From Thermoanaerobaculia bacterium (GTDB lineage Bacteria > Acidobacteriota > Thermoanaerobaculia > Gp7-AA8), in assembly GCA_016650215.1 (NCBI GenBank), contig JAENWF010000070.1, positions 1-35,268 of the forward strand: a DNA stretch of 35,268 nucleotides. Direction: 5' to 3'. The notes under the pieces are model-generated. The model saw nothing but the letters and a program-made list of their open reading frames with translations, ran no database searches and was not told the origin of the DNA. The translations under genes and the position numbers were made by a program. Of the stretch, positions 21,321 through 30,742 are shown one piece after another (position 1 is the first letter of the stretch; every line of letters starts with the position of its first letter).

Positions 21321-21384
21321 GAGGCTGTGAAGAAATCCGGCCTCTGTGTGGCGCCGCGATTGGAATCACTGAGCGAAGCGAGAG
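21318..21384. repeat. TGAGAGGCTGTGAA element plus a degraded CTGAGCGAAGCGA unit
   Basis: TGAGAGGCTGTGAAGAAATCC at 21318-21338 matches the minus-strand copy at 28689-28702; CACTGAGCGAAGCGAGAGCG near 21367-21384. Confidence 0.55.
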
Positions 21385-21386
21385 CG

Positions 21387-22418
21387 CTACGCGGCTCTCT
21401 TCACCGGCAGCCTCATCACCATGCTGGTGCCGACGCCTTCGATGCTCGCAACGCTGACTTCGCCGCCGTGGGCCTCGACGATCTGCTTGACAATGTAGAG
21501 GCCGAGGCCGGTGCCGCCACCGCCGCGGAACGACTTGTTCCCGGTCTGTTTGTATTTCTCGAACATCTTCTGGAGATCGGCGGGTTTGATCCCCATGCCG
21601 CTATCGGTGACCGTGATGACGATCGATTCCGGCGCGTCGCCGTTCCGCACGATTTGTGCGCCGACCGAGATCAGCCCCTTCTTCGGCGTGAACTTCAGCG
21701 AGTTCGAGATGAGGTTGATGATCGCCTGCGTGAGTTTCTCGACGCTGCCTATGATCTGCGGGATGTCGCGGCCATGCGCGCTGACGAGGAAGATCTCGTC
21801 GCGTGCAGCTACCGACTGAAGACTACGAATCGCCCGCTTGAGCAGCCCCGCGACGCGCACCGGCTCGGTCTCAACCGAGAAGTTGCCCGACTGAATCTTC
21901 GAGAAGTCGAGAATCTCGTTGATGAGATTCATCATCCGCTCCGACTCCCGCTGCGCCTCGGTCAGCAGGTCTGTGTACATCGAGTCGAGCTTCGTCCCTT
22001 CCTGCGAGAGCACGAACTCGAGCGTGCCCTGAATTCCAGAGAGAGGCCCGCGGAGATCGTGAACGATCTGCGCCGTGAAGTCGGATTTTGCCTGTTCGGC
22101 CTGCCGCTGCGCGGTGACGTCCTCAAATGACAGCGCAACGGCGGGAGCGCCTTGATCGCCGGCGGTCATGATCTGATCGACGCGATAAATGCGGCCGTCC
22201 ACCTCCACGTCCACCGAGCGCGGCTCGCCGGCGATGAAGAACGTCTGCAGCCACCCGCGCTCGCCCGCAAGGGCGCGCGACGCTTCCTTCAGCCAGTTTC
22301 CATCGTCGCCGAACGTCTCGTCGAACGCGTGATTTCTGTATTCGATTGCCCCTGTGTCGGACACGACTGCGACAGCGACGGGGATCTTGTCGAGAATCGA
22401 TGTAGCCTGCGATGTCAT
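21387..22418 (-). CDS. PAS-domain sensor histidine kinase, no obvious TM segment
   Basis: PAS-like N-terminus; H-box AQIVHDLRGPLSGIQG; N-box AIINLISNSLKFTPKKG; G-boxes VTDSGMGIKPADLQKMFEKY and GGGGTGLGLYIVKQIVEAHGG. Confidence 0.9.
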   Translation of the reverse strand: MTSQATSILDKIPVAVAVVSDTGAIEYRNHAFDETFGDDGNWLKEASRALAGERGWLQTFFIAGEPRSVDVEVDGRIYRVDQIMTAGDQGAPAVALSFEDVTAQRQAEQAKSDFTAQIVHDLRGPLSGIQGTLEFVLSQEGTKLDSMYTDLLTEAQRESERMMNLINEILDFSKIQSGNFSVETEPVRVAGLLKRAIRSLQSVAARDEIFLVSAHGRDIPQIIGSVEKLTQAIINLISNSLKFTPKKGLISVGAQIVRNGDAPESIVITVTDSGMGIKPADLQKMFEKYKQTGNKSFRGGGGTGLGLYIVKQIVEAHGGEVSVASIEGVGTSMVMRLPVKRAA

Positions 22419-22822
22419 TGCGGCACCGTGATGGCGCGCTCGTTGGCGAGCTTCGCCAGGTTGAACAGCGTTGTGAATGGATCGAACGGGCTGAGGATGA
22501 GCAGTTTCTGCATGTCCATCCGGCCGTCGATCAGCGAGATCAGAAACCCTTCCTGGGCGTTGAGGTTGAAGCGATCAAAATTGGTCAGGAACTCCGCGGT
22601 GAGCTTCGCGACGGCCTGCATCCCCTTCGGATGCTCGAGAAACTGACGAACAATCATGTTCCGGACGATTTCGACATAACCGCGGATGGAAAGATCGGAG
22701 GGGTAAGCGTTCCGCGCCTCCATCAGTTTCGCGTAGGTGTGCCACGCTCCATGTTGCTTGAGGGAGTCTCCGACCAGCCGGCTCCATTCCGGAGCCGGCG
22801 CATTGATGGGAACCGACGACAT
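22415..22822 (-). CDS. Hypothetical protein, translationally coupled to the histidine kinase
   Basis: 135-aa ORF with ATGA overlap to the kinase; no family recognised. Confidence 0.7.
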   Translation of the reverse strand: MSSVPINAPAPEWSRLVGDSLKQHGAWHTYAKLMEARNAYPSDLSIRGYVEIVRNMIVRQFLEHPKGMQAVAKLTAEFLTNFDRFNLNAQEGFLISLIDGRMDMQKLLILSPFDPFTTLFNLAKLANERAITVPQ

Positions 22823-22844
22823 GATTTGATTCTAAACTAAGGAC

Positions 22845-25325
22845 GTGATCGACAAGCCTCCGATCGTTCCTCGTACCCGCCGCCGCTATTCCCGGCTGCT
22901 GATCCTCTTCGTTGCGGTCGCGCTCGGCGTTCCTGCAGGTTTCGTCTTCGCGCACGCGGTCCGCGTTCCGACGGTGAAATCGCTCGCCGACTACCAGCCG
23001 GCGATCATCACTCGCATCTTCGACCGCAACGGCGTCCCGTTCGCCGAGTATTCGATCCAGAAACGGATCATCGTGTCTAAGAAGGAGATGGCGCCCGTGC
23101 TCGTTCAGGCGATCGTCGCGACCGAGGATGCCGAGTTCTACCGGCATGGCGGGATCAACCCGAAGGCGATCCTCCGCGCGGCGCTGAAAGATGCACTGGC
23201 GCGCAAGAAGGTCGAAGGAGCATCGACGATCACGCAGCAGCTCGCGAAGATGATCTTTCTCAACCCGGAAAAGAGTTTCCGCCGGAAGGTGAACGAGATC
23301 TTTCTTGCGGTCCAGATCGAAAAAGACTTCACCAAGGACCAGATTTTCGAGCTGTACGCAAATCAGGTGTACCTCGGCCATGGCGCATACGGGGTCGAGC
23401 AGGCATCCCGCATTTACTTCGGCAAGCACGCGAAGGATCTGACGATTCCTGAGGCTGCGATGATCGCAGGAATGATCCGCCGTCCCGGCTCATACAGTCC
23501 GATGCTCAATCCCGAACTCGCCCGCCGCCGTCGCAATCATTCGATCCGCCGGCTCCTCGACGAGAAGTACATCGACAAGCAGCAGTATCAGCAGGCGATC
23601 AACACGCCGATCGTCCTCGGCACATTCAAGGAAGAGGTTCCGAAGATCGGCGCCTACTTCGCCGAAGAGATCCGGCAGTACATCGAGAAGAGCGAACGCT
23701 TCGGCGTCGAAAATCTCTACACCCGCGGGCTGAAGGTCCATTCAACGCTCGATCTGCGCATCCAGCAGGCGACCGAGGCGGCACTCCAGCGTGGATTGCG
23801 CCGGTTCGATCGCCGCCGGGGCTTCAGACGACCAGCCAGAAATCTGCTCAACGAGGGCATCGATCCGGCGAGCTACACCGATCCTGCCTGGAGTGGCGAT
23901 CCTTACGTCACCGAGAAGCTCTATCCGGCAGTTGTGATGCACGTCGAGAGGCAGAACGTGGTGGCGCGCGTCGGCAAGGACGAGCTGCGCCTTGGGCCGG
24001 GCGCGTATGCGTGGACCCGTAAGCCGTCGATGCTGGGAGCGCTCAAGCGCGGCGATCTCATTCACGTGCGGCTCGACGAGGATCGCAAGACGAAAGCGCG
24101 GAGCTGGGTCATCGATCAGTTGCCGCAGGTGCAGGGCGCGGCCGTTGTCCTCGACGTGAAGTCGGGCGAGATCCGGGCGCTTGCAGGCGGCTACGACTAC
24201 CAGCTCTCGAAGTTCAACCGCGCGACGCAGTCTCGCCGGCAGACCGGCTCCTCGTTCAAGCCCCTGGTCTATGGAGCAGCCTTCGAGAAGGGACTGACCC
24301 CCGCCGACACCCTGTTCGACGCGCCGGTCGCGATTCCTATCGGCAACAACATCTACGCCCCGAAGAATTACTACGGCAGGTACGCCGGCATCGTCACCAT
24401 CCAGAGGTCTCTCGAGCTGTCGATCAACATCCCTGCGGTGAAGACCATGATGATGGTCGGCGTCGATCACGTCGTCGACTTCGCGAAGCGCTGCGGGATT
24501 ACGGCGGACCTGCCGAAGTATCCGTCGCTGGCCCTCGGTGCCGCGGGCGTCTCGCCGCTGGAAATGACCGCGGCATACAACGTCTTCGTCAACCAGGGCG
24601 TCTACTCGAAGCCGCGGCGGATCGTCCGCATCACGGATCAGAGCAACCGCGTGCTGGAGGAGCCGCCGGCGGAGCTGTCGGAAGCTACTCAGCCTCAGGT
24701 CGCCTACGAGCTTGCGTACATGATGAAGGGGACGATCGATCGCGGGACGGCGTTCGCGGCGCACACTCTTCCCGATCCGCTTGGCGGAAAAACGGGAACG
24801 ACGAACGGGTACACGGACGGATGGTTCATCGGCTTCTCGCCGGAGTTCACGGTCGGTGTGTGGATGGGTTACGACGATCCGAGCCGCTCGCTCGGGGGCG
24901 GCGCAACGGGAGCCGACACGGCGCTGCCGATCTGGATCGATATTTTCAAGCAGCTTGATGCGCTCAAACTCCGCACGCCGCGCCCCGATTTCGACGCGCC
25001 GCCGGGAATTGTCGTCGTTCCGATGGATCTGAAGACCGGTCGCCGCGGCACCGGCCCATGCGCGCGCGTCGTGATGCAGGCATTCGTCTCCGGGCAGGAG
25101 CCCGACAAGGACTGCAGCGGCGGCAGCGTCGCGGTCAGCAAGTTGCCGTACTACCTGCAGCGCGCGTTCTACCAGCCGAAGGAATCGGAACCGACGCAGG
25201 CGGCAGAGGATGCCTCGGCGCAGTCGGGTGAGGGAGCCGAGTCGCCGGCGCCCGATGTGGAAGAGCCGCCGGGCGACGGAACGGAGCCGACCCCCGTGCC
25301 GGAAGTGCCGCCGCCGGGGGAGTGA
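22845..25325 (+). CDS. Penicillin-binding protein 1A family (transglycosylase/transpeptidase)
   Basis: GTG start with AAGGA upstream; ATEDAEFYRHGGINPKAILRA, EGASTITQQLAKM, GHGAYGVEQASRIYFGKHAKDLTIPEAAMIAGM, SRRQTGSSFKPLVYGAAFE, LGGKTGTTNGYTDGWFIGFSPE. Confidence 0.93.
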   Translation: MIDKPPIVPRTRRRYSRLLILFVAVALGVPAGFVFAHAVRVPTVKSLADYQPAIITRIFDRNGVPFAEYSIQKRIIVSKKEMAPVLVQAIVATEDAEFYRHGGINPKAILRAALKDALARKKVEGASTITQQLAKMIFLNPEKSFRRKVNEIFLAVQIEKDFTKDQIFELYANQVYLGHGAYGVEQASRIYFGKHAKDLTIPEAAMIAGMIRRPGSYSPMLNPELARRRRNHSIRRLLDEKYIDKQQYQQAINTPIVLGTFKEEVPKIGAYFAEEIRQYIEKSERFGVENLYTRGLKVHSTLDLRIQQATEAALQRGLRRFDRRRGFRRPARNLLNEGIDPASYTDPAWSGDPYVTEKLYPAVVMHVERQNVVARVGKDELRLGPGAYAWTRKPSMLGALKRGDLIHVRLDEDRKTKARSWVIDQLPQVQGAAVVLDVKSGEIRALAGGYDYQLSKFNRATQSRRQTGSSFKPLVYGAAFEKGLTPADTLFDAPVAIPIGNNIYAPKNYYGRYAGIVTIQRSLELSINIPAVKTMMMVGVDHVVDFAKRCGITADLPKYPSLALGAAGVSPLEMTAAYNVFVNQGVYSKPRRIVRITDQSNRVLEEPPAELSEATQPQVAYELAYMMKGTIDRGTAFAAHTLPDPLGGKTGTTNGYTDGWFIGFSPEFTVGVWMGYDDPSRSLGGGATGADTALPIWIDIFKQLDALKLRTPRPDFDAPPGIVVVPMDLKTGRRGTGPCARVVMQAFVSGQEPDKDCSGGSVAVSKLPYYLQRAFYQPKESEPTQAAEDASAQSGEGAESPAPDVEEPPGDGTEPTPVPEVPPPGE

Positions 25326-25356
25326 TTCGCGCGCCGCGCTCGCGTTTTCGCGAATC
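25324..25356 (+). terminator. Hairpin at the end of the PBP1A gene, weak terminator candidate
   Basis: GATTCGCG (25324-25331)/CGCGAATC (25349-25356); loop contains TTTT, no clear downstream U-tract. Confidence 0.3.
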
Positions 25357-25380
25357 AGCCACGTCCAGTGAGGTGCAGCT

Positions 25381-25551
25381 CTGAGGGCTGCCAAGGGCGC
25401 GTCCCGTGGCGTTTTGGGATCGTTCGCAGATGGCACCGGCAAAAAGATCGCGTCAGGCGACACGCACCAGGGCACTTACATCGGCGAGGTTGCGCAGGAC
25501 CGCCGATCGCGCAACGACGTCGAGTGGTTCTGGATCGTCAGCTACTACTGA
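25381..25551 (+). pseudogene. Gene remnant or small unlisted CDS, C-terminal fragment only
   Basis: Open frame with mostly G/C third positions: LRAAKGASRGVLGSFADGTGKKIASGDTHQGTYIGEVAQDRRSRNDVEWFWIVSYY*; in-frame stop at 25369-25371, no ATG/GTG start. Confidence 0.4.
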
Positions 25552-25569
25552 CGCGGTTGATGCGGTCGA

Positions 25570-25953
25570 TCAGCGCGCCGGCACATGACGCGTGATCATG
25601 TCGACCATTTTGTCGCGCGTGAGCGGCTTGCGCATCCAGGCGTTCGCACCCGAGCTCGGGAACATCTCCTCGAGCGATTTCTCGGGAAGATCCGAGATCA
25701 ACACGATCGGGATGTCCTTCTTGTTCGACTGAGACTTGAGCACTTCGCTCAGCCGGTTGCCCTTGATGCTCGGCAGGTTGACGTCGAGGAAGATGATGTC
25801 GGGCGTGTTGCCGGCGAGCACGTGATTGAACTCGATCCAGCTCGACGCCGTCAGAACCGTGCAGCCTTCGCGCTCGAGCAGAGCACGCCCCAGCTTCAAC
25901 ACGAGCGGGTTGTCGTCCAGAATTAGAACAGTCACTTTTGACAGCGCAGCCAT
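25570..25953 (-). CDS. Single-domain response regulator (CheY-like receiver)
   Basis: VLILDDNPLVLKLGRALLEREG, DIIFLDVNLPSIKG, IPIVLISDLPEKS, ANAWMRKPLTRDKMVDMI. Confidence 0.9.
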   Translation of the reverse strand: MAALSKVTVLILDDNPLVLKLGRALLEREGCTVLTASSWIEFNHVLAGNTPDIIFLDVNLPSIKGNRLSEVLKSQSNKKDIPIVLISDLPEKSLEEMFPSSGANAWMRKPLTRDKMVDMITRHVPAR

Positions 25954-26015
25954 TGCCGAGTCGTCCCCTCCATCACCGTGTCGGACCGGCGCTCATGATA
26001 CATTCTTCGCGCTCG

Positions 26016-26531
26016 ATGCCCACCGGAAATTTCGACGATCCAGCGACTGCAAATGCAGCGCCGACCGAGACAAAGCATTCCCTCAGACTTCCCGCCGACT
26101 ACTACACGGCCCCTTTGTCAGAGGTCAGACCGGTCTTCCCTAAATGGGTACCGTGGGGTTGCGGGACCGCCGCCGCGATCTTTCTCGGCATCCTCTTCGC
26201 AGGTGGCGCGCTCCTCAACGGCCCACGCCTCGGGCAGGTGATCGACTTCGTGATGGGAACGACGCTTGGCGAGCTTCGGCCAATGATCGCCGCCGATGTC
26301 ACTCCCCAGCTGAAGCAGCAGTTCGAGGACGAAGTGAAGCGGATGCGCGAAGGGTTGCGCAATGGACAGGTTGTCGTGCAGAACGTCCAGCCGTTCCTCA
26401 AGGCGATGCAGAAGGCGGTCAGCGATGAGAAGGTGACGGCGGCCGAGCTCGGCGAACTGACGGTTGCAGCGCGGAAGTCGCGGAGTCCGGTAAAAGGTAA
26501 CCGTCTAACCGGTAAACGTCCAACCGTCTAA
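26016..26531 (+). CDS. Small membrane protein of unknown function
   Basis: One TM segment ([21 protein letters not shown]) and a helical region; ATG at 26016 or 25995 preferred over the track start 25938. The C-terminal tail is encoded by a short-repeat tract. Confidence 0.6.
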   Translation: MPTGNFDDPATANAAPTETKHSLRLPADYYTAPLSEVRPVFPKWVPWGCGTAAAIFLGILFAGGALLNGPRLGQVIDFVMGTTLGELRPMIAADVTPQLKQQFEDEVKRMREGLRNGQVVVQNVQPFLKAMQKAVSDEKVTAAELGELTVAARKSRSPVKGNRLTGKRPTV

Positions 26532-26545
26532 CGGCCCGGTTTACC
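26488..26545. repeat. Short quasi-tandem 7-8 bp repeat tract
   Basis: GTAAAAG GTAACCG TCTAACCG GTAAACG TCCAACCG TCTAACGG; exact direct repeat AACCGTCTAAC at 26499-26509 and 26522-26532; GTAAAC/GTTTAC inverted. Confidence 0.6.
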
Positions 26546-26559
26546 ACGGTCGAACGGAA

Positions 26560-28551
26560 ATGAACTTCAAACTCGCCAGCCACTTCGAGCCGCAGGGCGA
26601 TCAACCGACGGCGATCGCACAGTTGATCGAGGGCGTGCGCGCAGGCGTCAAGGATCAGGTCCTTCTCGGCGTCACCGGCTCGGGAAAAACGTTCTCGGTG
26701 GCAAAGGTGATCGAGGCGATCAATCGCCCGACGCTCGTCCTCAGCCACAACAAGACTCTCGCCGCGCAGCTCTACCAGGAGTTCAAGAACTTCTTTCCCG
26801 AGAATCGAGCCGAGTACTTCGTGTCGTACTACGACTACTACCAGCCCGAGGCGTACATTCCGCAGTCGGATCTCTACATCGAGAAGGAGATGACGAAAAA
26901 CGACGAGATCGACAAACTTCGTCTCTCCGCCACGAAAGCGCTGTTCGAGCGCCGCGACGTCATCATCGTTGCTTCGGTCTCCTGCATCTACGGCATCGGC
27001 GAGCCAGAGCTCTACTACGGGATGCTCCTCTTCTTCGAGAAGGGGATCGACAAGCCGATGACCGAATATCTCCGCAAACTCACGGAGATGCAGTACGAGC
27101 GGACGCCGTACGATCTCTCGCGCGGTTCGTTCCGGGTGCGCGGCGACGTTCTCGAGCTCTGGCCGGCGTACGAGGACGACGCGGTGCGCATCGAGTTCTT
27201 CGGCGACGAAATCGACAAGATGACGCGCATCGATCCGATCACGGGCCGCACGATGGGCTCGCCGATCGATCGCCTCGCGGTCTTCCCGAGAACGCACTAC
27301 GTCACGCCGCGGCAGCGGTTGCTCGAGGCGATGGAGAACATCCGAGTCGAGCTCGATCAGCGCGTCGTCGAGCTGCGCGCGAACGATCGGCTGCTCGAGG
27401 CACAGCGCCTCTCGCAGCGCACGCTTTTCGATCTCGAGATGATCGCGGAGCTTGGCTACTGCAACGGCATCGAGAACTACTCGCGCCATCTCAGCGGACG
27501 CGTGAAGGGACAGCCGCCGCCGACGCTCATCGACTATTTCCCCAAAGACTTTCTGCTGATCGTCGACGAGTCTCATCAGACGATCCCGCAGGTACGGGCC
27601 ATGTGGGGGGGCGACCGCGCACGCAAGGAGACGCTCGTCGAGTACGGATTCCGTCTCCCGAGCGCGATCGACAACCGCCCGCTCAGCTTTGATGAGTTCC
27701 TCGGGAAACTCGATCAAGTGATCTACGTCTCGGCGACACCGTCCCCCTACGAACTGGAGAGGAGCGGCGGGCTCTACGCCGAACAGGTTATCCGCCCCAC
27801 AGGGCTACTCGATCCGGAAGTGATCGTCCGACCCGTCAAGGGCCAGGTCGACGATCTGATCGGAGTGATCAAGGAGAGGATCACGAAGAACGAGCGGGTC
27901 ATGGTCACGACGCTCACCAAACGGATGGCCGAAGACCTCACGCGCTATCTGATGGAGCTCGGGATCAAGGTCAACTACCTCCACTCCGACGTCGAGACGC
28001 TCGAGCGGATCTCGATTCTGCGCGACTTCCGGCTCGGCACGTACGATGTACTCATCGGCATCAATCTGCTTCGTGAAGGTCTGGACATTCCTGAGTGCTC
28101 GGCAGTGGCGATTCTCGACGCGGACAAGGAAGGATTTCTCCGGTCGACGACCTCGCTCGTGCAGACGATCGGCCGCGCCGCGCGACACCTCAACGGTGTC
28201 GCGTTTCTCTACGCGGACAAGCTCACCGACTCGCTGCGCAACGCGATCGGCGAGACCAACCGGCGGCGCGACATTCAGCGGAAATACAACGAGGAGCACG
28301 GCATCGAGCCGGCATCGATCATCAAGGCCGTCAACTCGGATCTCGTCAAGATGTCGAACCTCGACTACTTCGAGATCCCGGGCAAAACGTCAAAGTCGAG
28401 GCTCGATCTCGTCGCGGACGAGGACATCGACAAAGCCATCGCGCGCCTGTCGAAGGAAATGAAGGATGCCGCGAAGAATCTCGATTTCGAGAAAGCGGCG
28501 GAGATTCGCGACAAGCTCAAGGAACTGAAGGAACTGCGGATCTTTGTGTAG
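26560..28551 (+). CDS. uvrB: Excinuclease ABC subunit B
   Basis: [78 protein letters not shown]-terminal UVR motif. Confidence 0.97.
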   Translation: MNFKLASHFEPQGDQPTAIAQLIEGVRAGVKDQVLLGVTGSGKTFSVAKVIEAINRPTLVLSHNKTLAAQLYQEFKNFFPENRAEYFVSYYDYYQPEAYIPQSDLYIEKEMTKNDEIDKLRLSATKALFERRDVIIVASVSCIYGIGEPELYYGMLLFFEKGIDKPMTEYLRKLTEMQYERTPYDLSRGSFRVRGDVLELWPAYEDDAVRIEFFGDEIDKMTRIDPITGRTMGSPIDRLAVFPRTHYVTPRQRLLEAMENIRVELDQRVVELRANDRLLEAQRLSQRTLFDLEMIAELGYCNGIENYSRHLSGRVKGQPPPTLIDYFPKDFLLIVDESHQTIPQVRAMWGGDRARKETLVEYGFRLPSAIDNRPLSFDEFLGKLDQVIYVSATPSPYELERSGGLYAEQVIRPTGLLDPEVIVRPVKGQVDDLIGVIKERITKNERVMVTTLTKRMAEDLTRYLMELGIKVNYLHSDVETLERISILRDFRLGTYDVLIGINLLREGLDIPECSAVAILDADKEGFLRSTTSLVQTIGRAARHLNGVAFLYADKLTDSLRNAIGETNRRRDIQRKYNEEHGIEPASIIKAVNSDLVKMSNLDYFEIPGKTSKSRLDLVADEDIDKAIARLSKEMKDAAKNLDFEKAAEIRDKLKELKELRIFV

Positions 28552-28563
28552 GCCGTGGGGGGA

Positions 28564-28702
28564 ATCCTGAGCCGCGAAGACGGCGAAGGATCAACGGTGG
28601 CACCGGGACCATCGTGCAATGACTCGCCACGTGACGTGAACTGCCGCGGTGCCACCGATGACCCTTCGCTGCGCTCAGGGTTGGATTGTTCACAGCCTCT
28701 CA
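28564..28702. repeat. Composite intergenic repeat: diverged CCTGAGCG arms, GGTGGCACCG inverted pair and a minus-strand TGAGAGGCTGTGAA element
   Basis: CGGTGGCACCG (28595-28605)/CGGTGCCACCG (28647-28657) perfect 11-bp inverted repeat; ATCCTGAGCCGCGAAG...CGAAGGATC / CCCTTCGCTGCGCTCAGGG; TTCACAGCCTCTCA at 28689-28702. Confidence 0.75.
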
Positions 28703-29431
28703 GGGTTTACGACGAGTGATCTTCCACAGATCCCGCAAGGCCCGCAGAAAATCGGTCGATCGCACTTTCGAGCCTTTCACGTCGCGCCACTCCATGATCG
28801 GCATCTCGTAGATGGTTTGCGCGGCGACCTCACGCCCCTTGACTGCGATGTATCTCGCGAGAATCTCGACATCGAAAATCCATCGCGACAGAAATGGCGT
28901 CGCGAAGATTCCAAGCATCGTCTCGTTTGCGCGGAACAGCTTCGCCCCGCACTGTGTGTCATAGACCGCAAGCCCGAGCGATGACGAGATGAGCGTGGCA
29001 CCCACGCGGCCGACGTAGTGACGCGCAGGCTGCCGGCTGATCGAGCGGCCGAGGAGCCGGACGCGCGACGCCATGACAATCTCGATCTGGGGGCGCGAGC
29101 GCACCAGGTCGAGGAACGACGCGAGCTCGCGCAGGGGAGTGGCGAGGTCGGCATCCCAGAAACCGACAAAGTCAGGCGAGCGATCGAGAGACGCTGCGAT
29201 CCCGCGGCGAACGGCCTCCGCTTTACCGCTGTTGTGCTCGAGGTGAAGGACGAAGAACCTTTGCGGATCCTCGGCTTGCAACGCATCGAGCAGCTTCCCT
29301 GTACCGTCGCGGCTCCCGTCGTTCACGAAGCAGAAATCGACGCGCGCGTCGGTCAGCCGGAACGCGCGGAACGCGTCGACATCGAGCCGTTTCTCCTCGT
29401 TGAAGCACGGCACCACCATCACCACGTGCAC
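28700..29431 (-). CDS. Family 2 glycosyltransferase (dolichyl-phosphate glucosyltransferase/DPM-like)
   Basis: MHVVMVVPCFNEEKRLDVDAFRAF, CFVNDGSRDGTGKLLD, HNSGKAEAVRRGI, VGFWDADLATPLREL, YDTQCGAKLFR. Confidence 0.88.
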   Translation of the reverse strand: MHVVMVVPCFNEEKRLDVDAFRAFRLTDARVDFCFVNDGSRDGTGKLLDALQAEDPQRFFVLHLEHNSGKAEAVRRGIAASLDRSPDFVGFWDADLATPLRELASFLDLVRSRPQIEIVMASRVRLLGRSISRQPARHYVGRVGATLISSSLGLAVYDTQCGAKLFRANETMLGIFATPFLSRWIFDVEILARYIAVKGREVAAQTIYEMPIMEWRDVKGSKVRSTDFLRALRDLWKITRRKP

Positions 29432-29468
29432 GCGCCGAGTCTATCTGACAGTGGCAGAATGCGCGCGC

Positions 29469-30095
29469 ATGGAACTGAGACAGATCGAGGCCCCGGTTCA
29501 TGGCCGTGTGTTGTTCGAGGAGCGGGAGCACGGATTGCTGCTCGTCGGATTTCACGGTTACGCGGAGACAGCCGGGATTCACATGGAGGCGCTGCGCCGC
29601 CTTCCGGACAGCAAGCGCTGGTCGCTCGCCGCGATTCAGGCGCTTCATCCGTTCTATCTCGCGAAGACGGGCGCTGTCGTCGCGGGATGGATGACGAGCG
29701 AGGATCGTGAGCTGGCGATCGGCGACAACATTGAATATGTGCGTCGAGTCCTCGCCACGCTTCCGAACCAGCGCCGGATCGTCTTTCTTGGATTCTCGCA
29801 GGGCGTGGCGATGGCGTTCCGCGCCGCAGCCTTTGCCGGGGCTTCGCCTGCCGGTGTCATCGGCCTCGGCGCCGACATGCCGACGGATGTCATCGAGGCG
29901 CGCCCCAGGCTGCCTCCCGCACTGATCGCCCGGGGCACGCGCGACGAGTGGTACACAGCGGAAAAGTTCGAGCGCGACCTCGCGTTTCTCCGCGGAGTGA
30001 CCGAGGTCGACACGTGCGTGTTTGAGGGAGGTCACGAATGGTCGGACCGATTCCTCGAGGTGGCAGGGGAGTTTCTCAGCCGTGTCGCCCGGTGA
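29469..30095 (+). CDS. Alpha/beta hydrolase (phospholipase/carboxylesterase type)
   Basis: ATG at 29469; LLVGFHGYAE, GFSQGVAMAFRAA nucleophile elbow, GTRDEWY acid, EGGHEWSD His. Confidence 0.82.
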   Translation: MELRQIEAPVHGRVLFEEREHGLLLVGFHGYAETAGIHMEALRRLPDSKRWSLAAIQALHPFYLAKTGAVVAGWMTSEDRELAIGDNIEYVRRVLATLPNQRRIVFLGFSQGVAMAFRAAAFAGASPAGVIGLGADMPTDVIEARPRLPPALIARGTRDEWYTAEKFERDLAFLRGVTEVDTCVFEGGHEWSDRFLEVAGEFLSRVAR

Positions 30096-30588
30096 TCGCG
30101 GCCGCGGCCTTCGTCGCCCAGCGCGCACGAGCCGCGAAGACCGCCGCACCATGTTCGGCGACTGCCGATCGGTCGCGTTTCAGTTCGGATGCGACCGCGG
30201 CGCACGCGCTCGCGTAGTCGGCGAGAAACGATGATGCCGCGGCTCGACCAAGCTCGGCTTCGATGAAGGGAAGGCGGAAGATCACCGCGTCCGCGTTCCG
30301 CTTCACCTCAGCGATCGTGAACCGCTGCGACAGCACCTCGCGAAGCGAGCGTTTCCCCGCCGCGGTCAGGTGGAACGTCTCTTTTCCACGGCCTGAGGTC
30401 GTGTCGGCGGCCGCAGCGATCAGTCCGCCCGACGCGAGCCGGCGTAACGCGGGATAGACCGAACCGGGGCTGTCACCGATCGGGCCGGTGGCGAATACCT
30501 TCCGCAATGCATAGCCGCTCCGCGGCTCCTCACGAAGGAGCCCGAGGATCGCGAGCTCGAGGTCGGAGAGGATCGGGATCTGGCGCAT
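30076..30588 (-). CDS. PadR-family transcriptional regulator
   Basis: LSDLELAILGLLREEPRSGYALRKVF...GSVYPALRRLASGGLI winged-helix. Confidence 0.9.
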   Translation of the reverse strand: MRQIPILSDLELAILGLLREEPRSGYALRKVFATGPIGDSPGSVYPALRRLASGGLIAAAADTTSGRGKETFHLTAAGKRSLREVLSQRFTIAEVKRNADAVIFRLPFIEAELGRAAASSFLADYASACAAVASELKRDRSAVAEHGAAVFAARARWATKAAAAITGRHG

Positions 30589-30598
30589 GAGATTTCGA

Positions 30599-30656
30599 AT
30601 CCTGAGCGAAGCGAAGGATCAACGGGGGCACCGGCAGAGTCTTGCCTGAATGACAC
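30599..30656. repeat. CCTGAGCGAAGCGAAGGATC unit with an extended 3' flank shared with 28589-28625
   Basis: ATCCTGAGCGAAGCGAAGGATCAACGGGGGCACCGG...TGAATGACAC compared with GATCAACGGTGGCACCGG...TGCAATGACTC. Confidence 0.75.
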
Positions 30657-30664
30657 CCAAGTGA

Positions 30665-30702
30665 CCGTACGGATCGTATCATAAGCATCGTACGAAACGT
30701 AC
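30665..30702. promoter_or_regulatory. Palindrome cluster between divergent padR-like gene and uvrC; candidate PadR operator/promoter
   Basis: CCGTACGG (30665-30672) and GTACG-AAA-CGTAC (30690-30702); TATCAT/TATGAT -10-like element between them. Confidence 0.45.
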
Positions 30703-30742
30703 CGTCCCATCTCGAGGAACGTTTGTCACCCGTCCCGGGTTT

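Noticed and set aside
23742-25475. 577-aa minus-strand ORF
   Set aside because: Fully antisense to PBP1A with all its catalytic motifs; low-complexity Arg-rich translation.
26419-27717. 432-aa minus-strand ORF
   Set aside because: Antisense shadow of uvrB.
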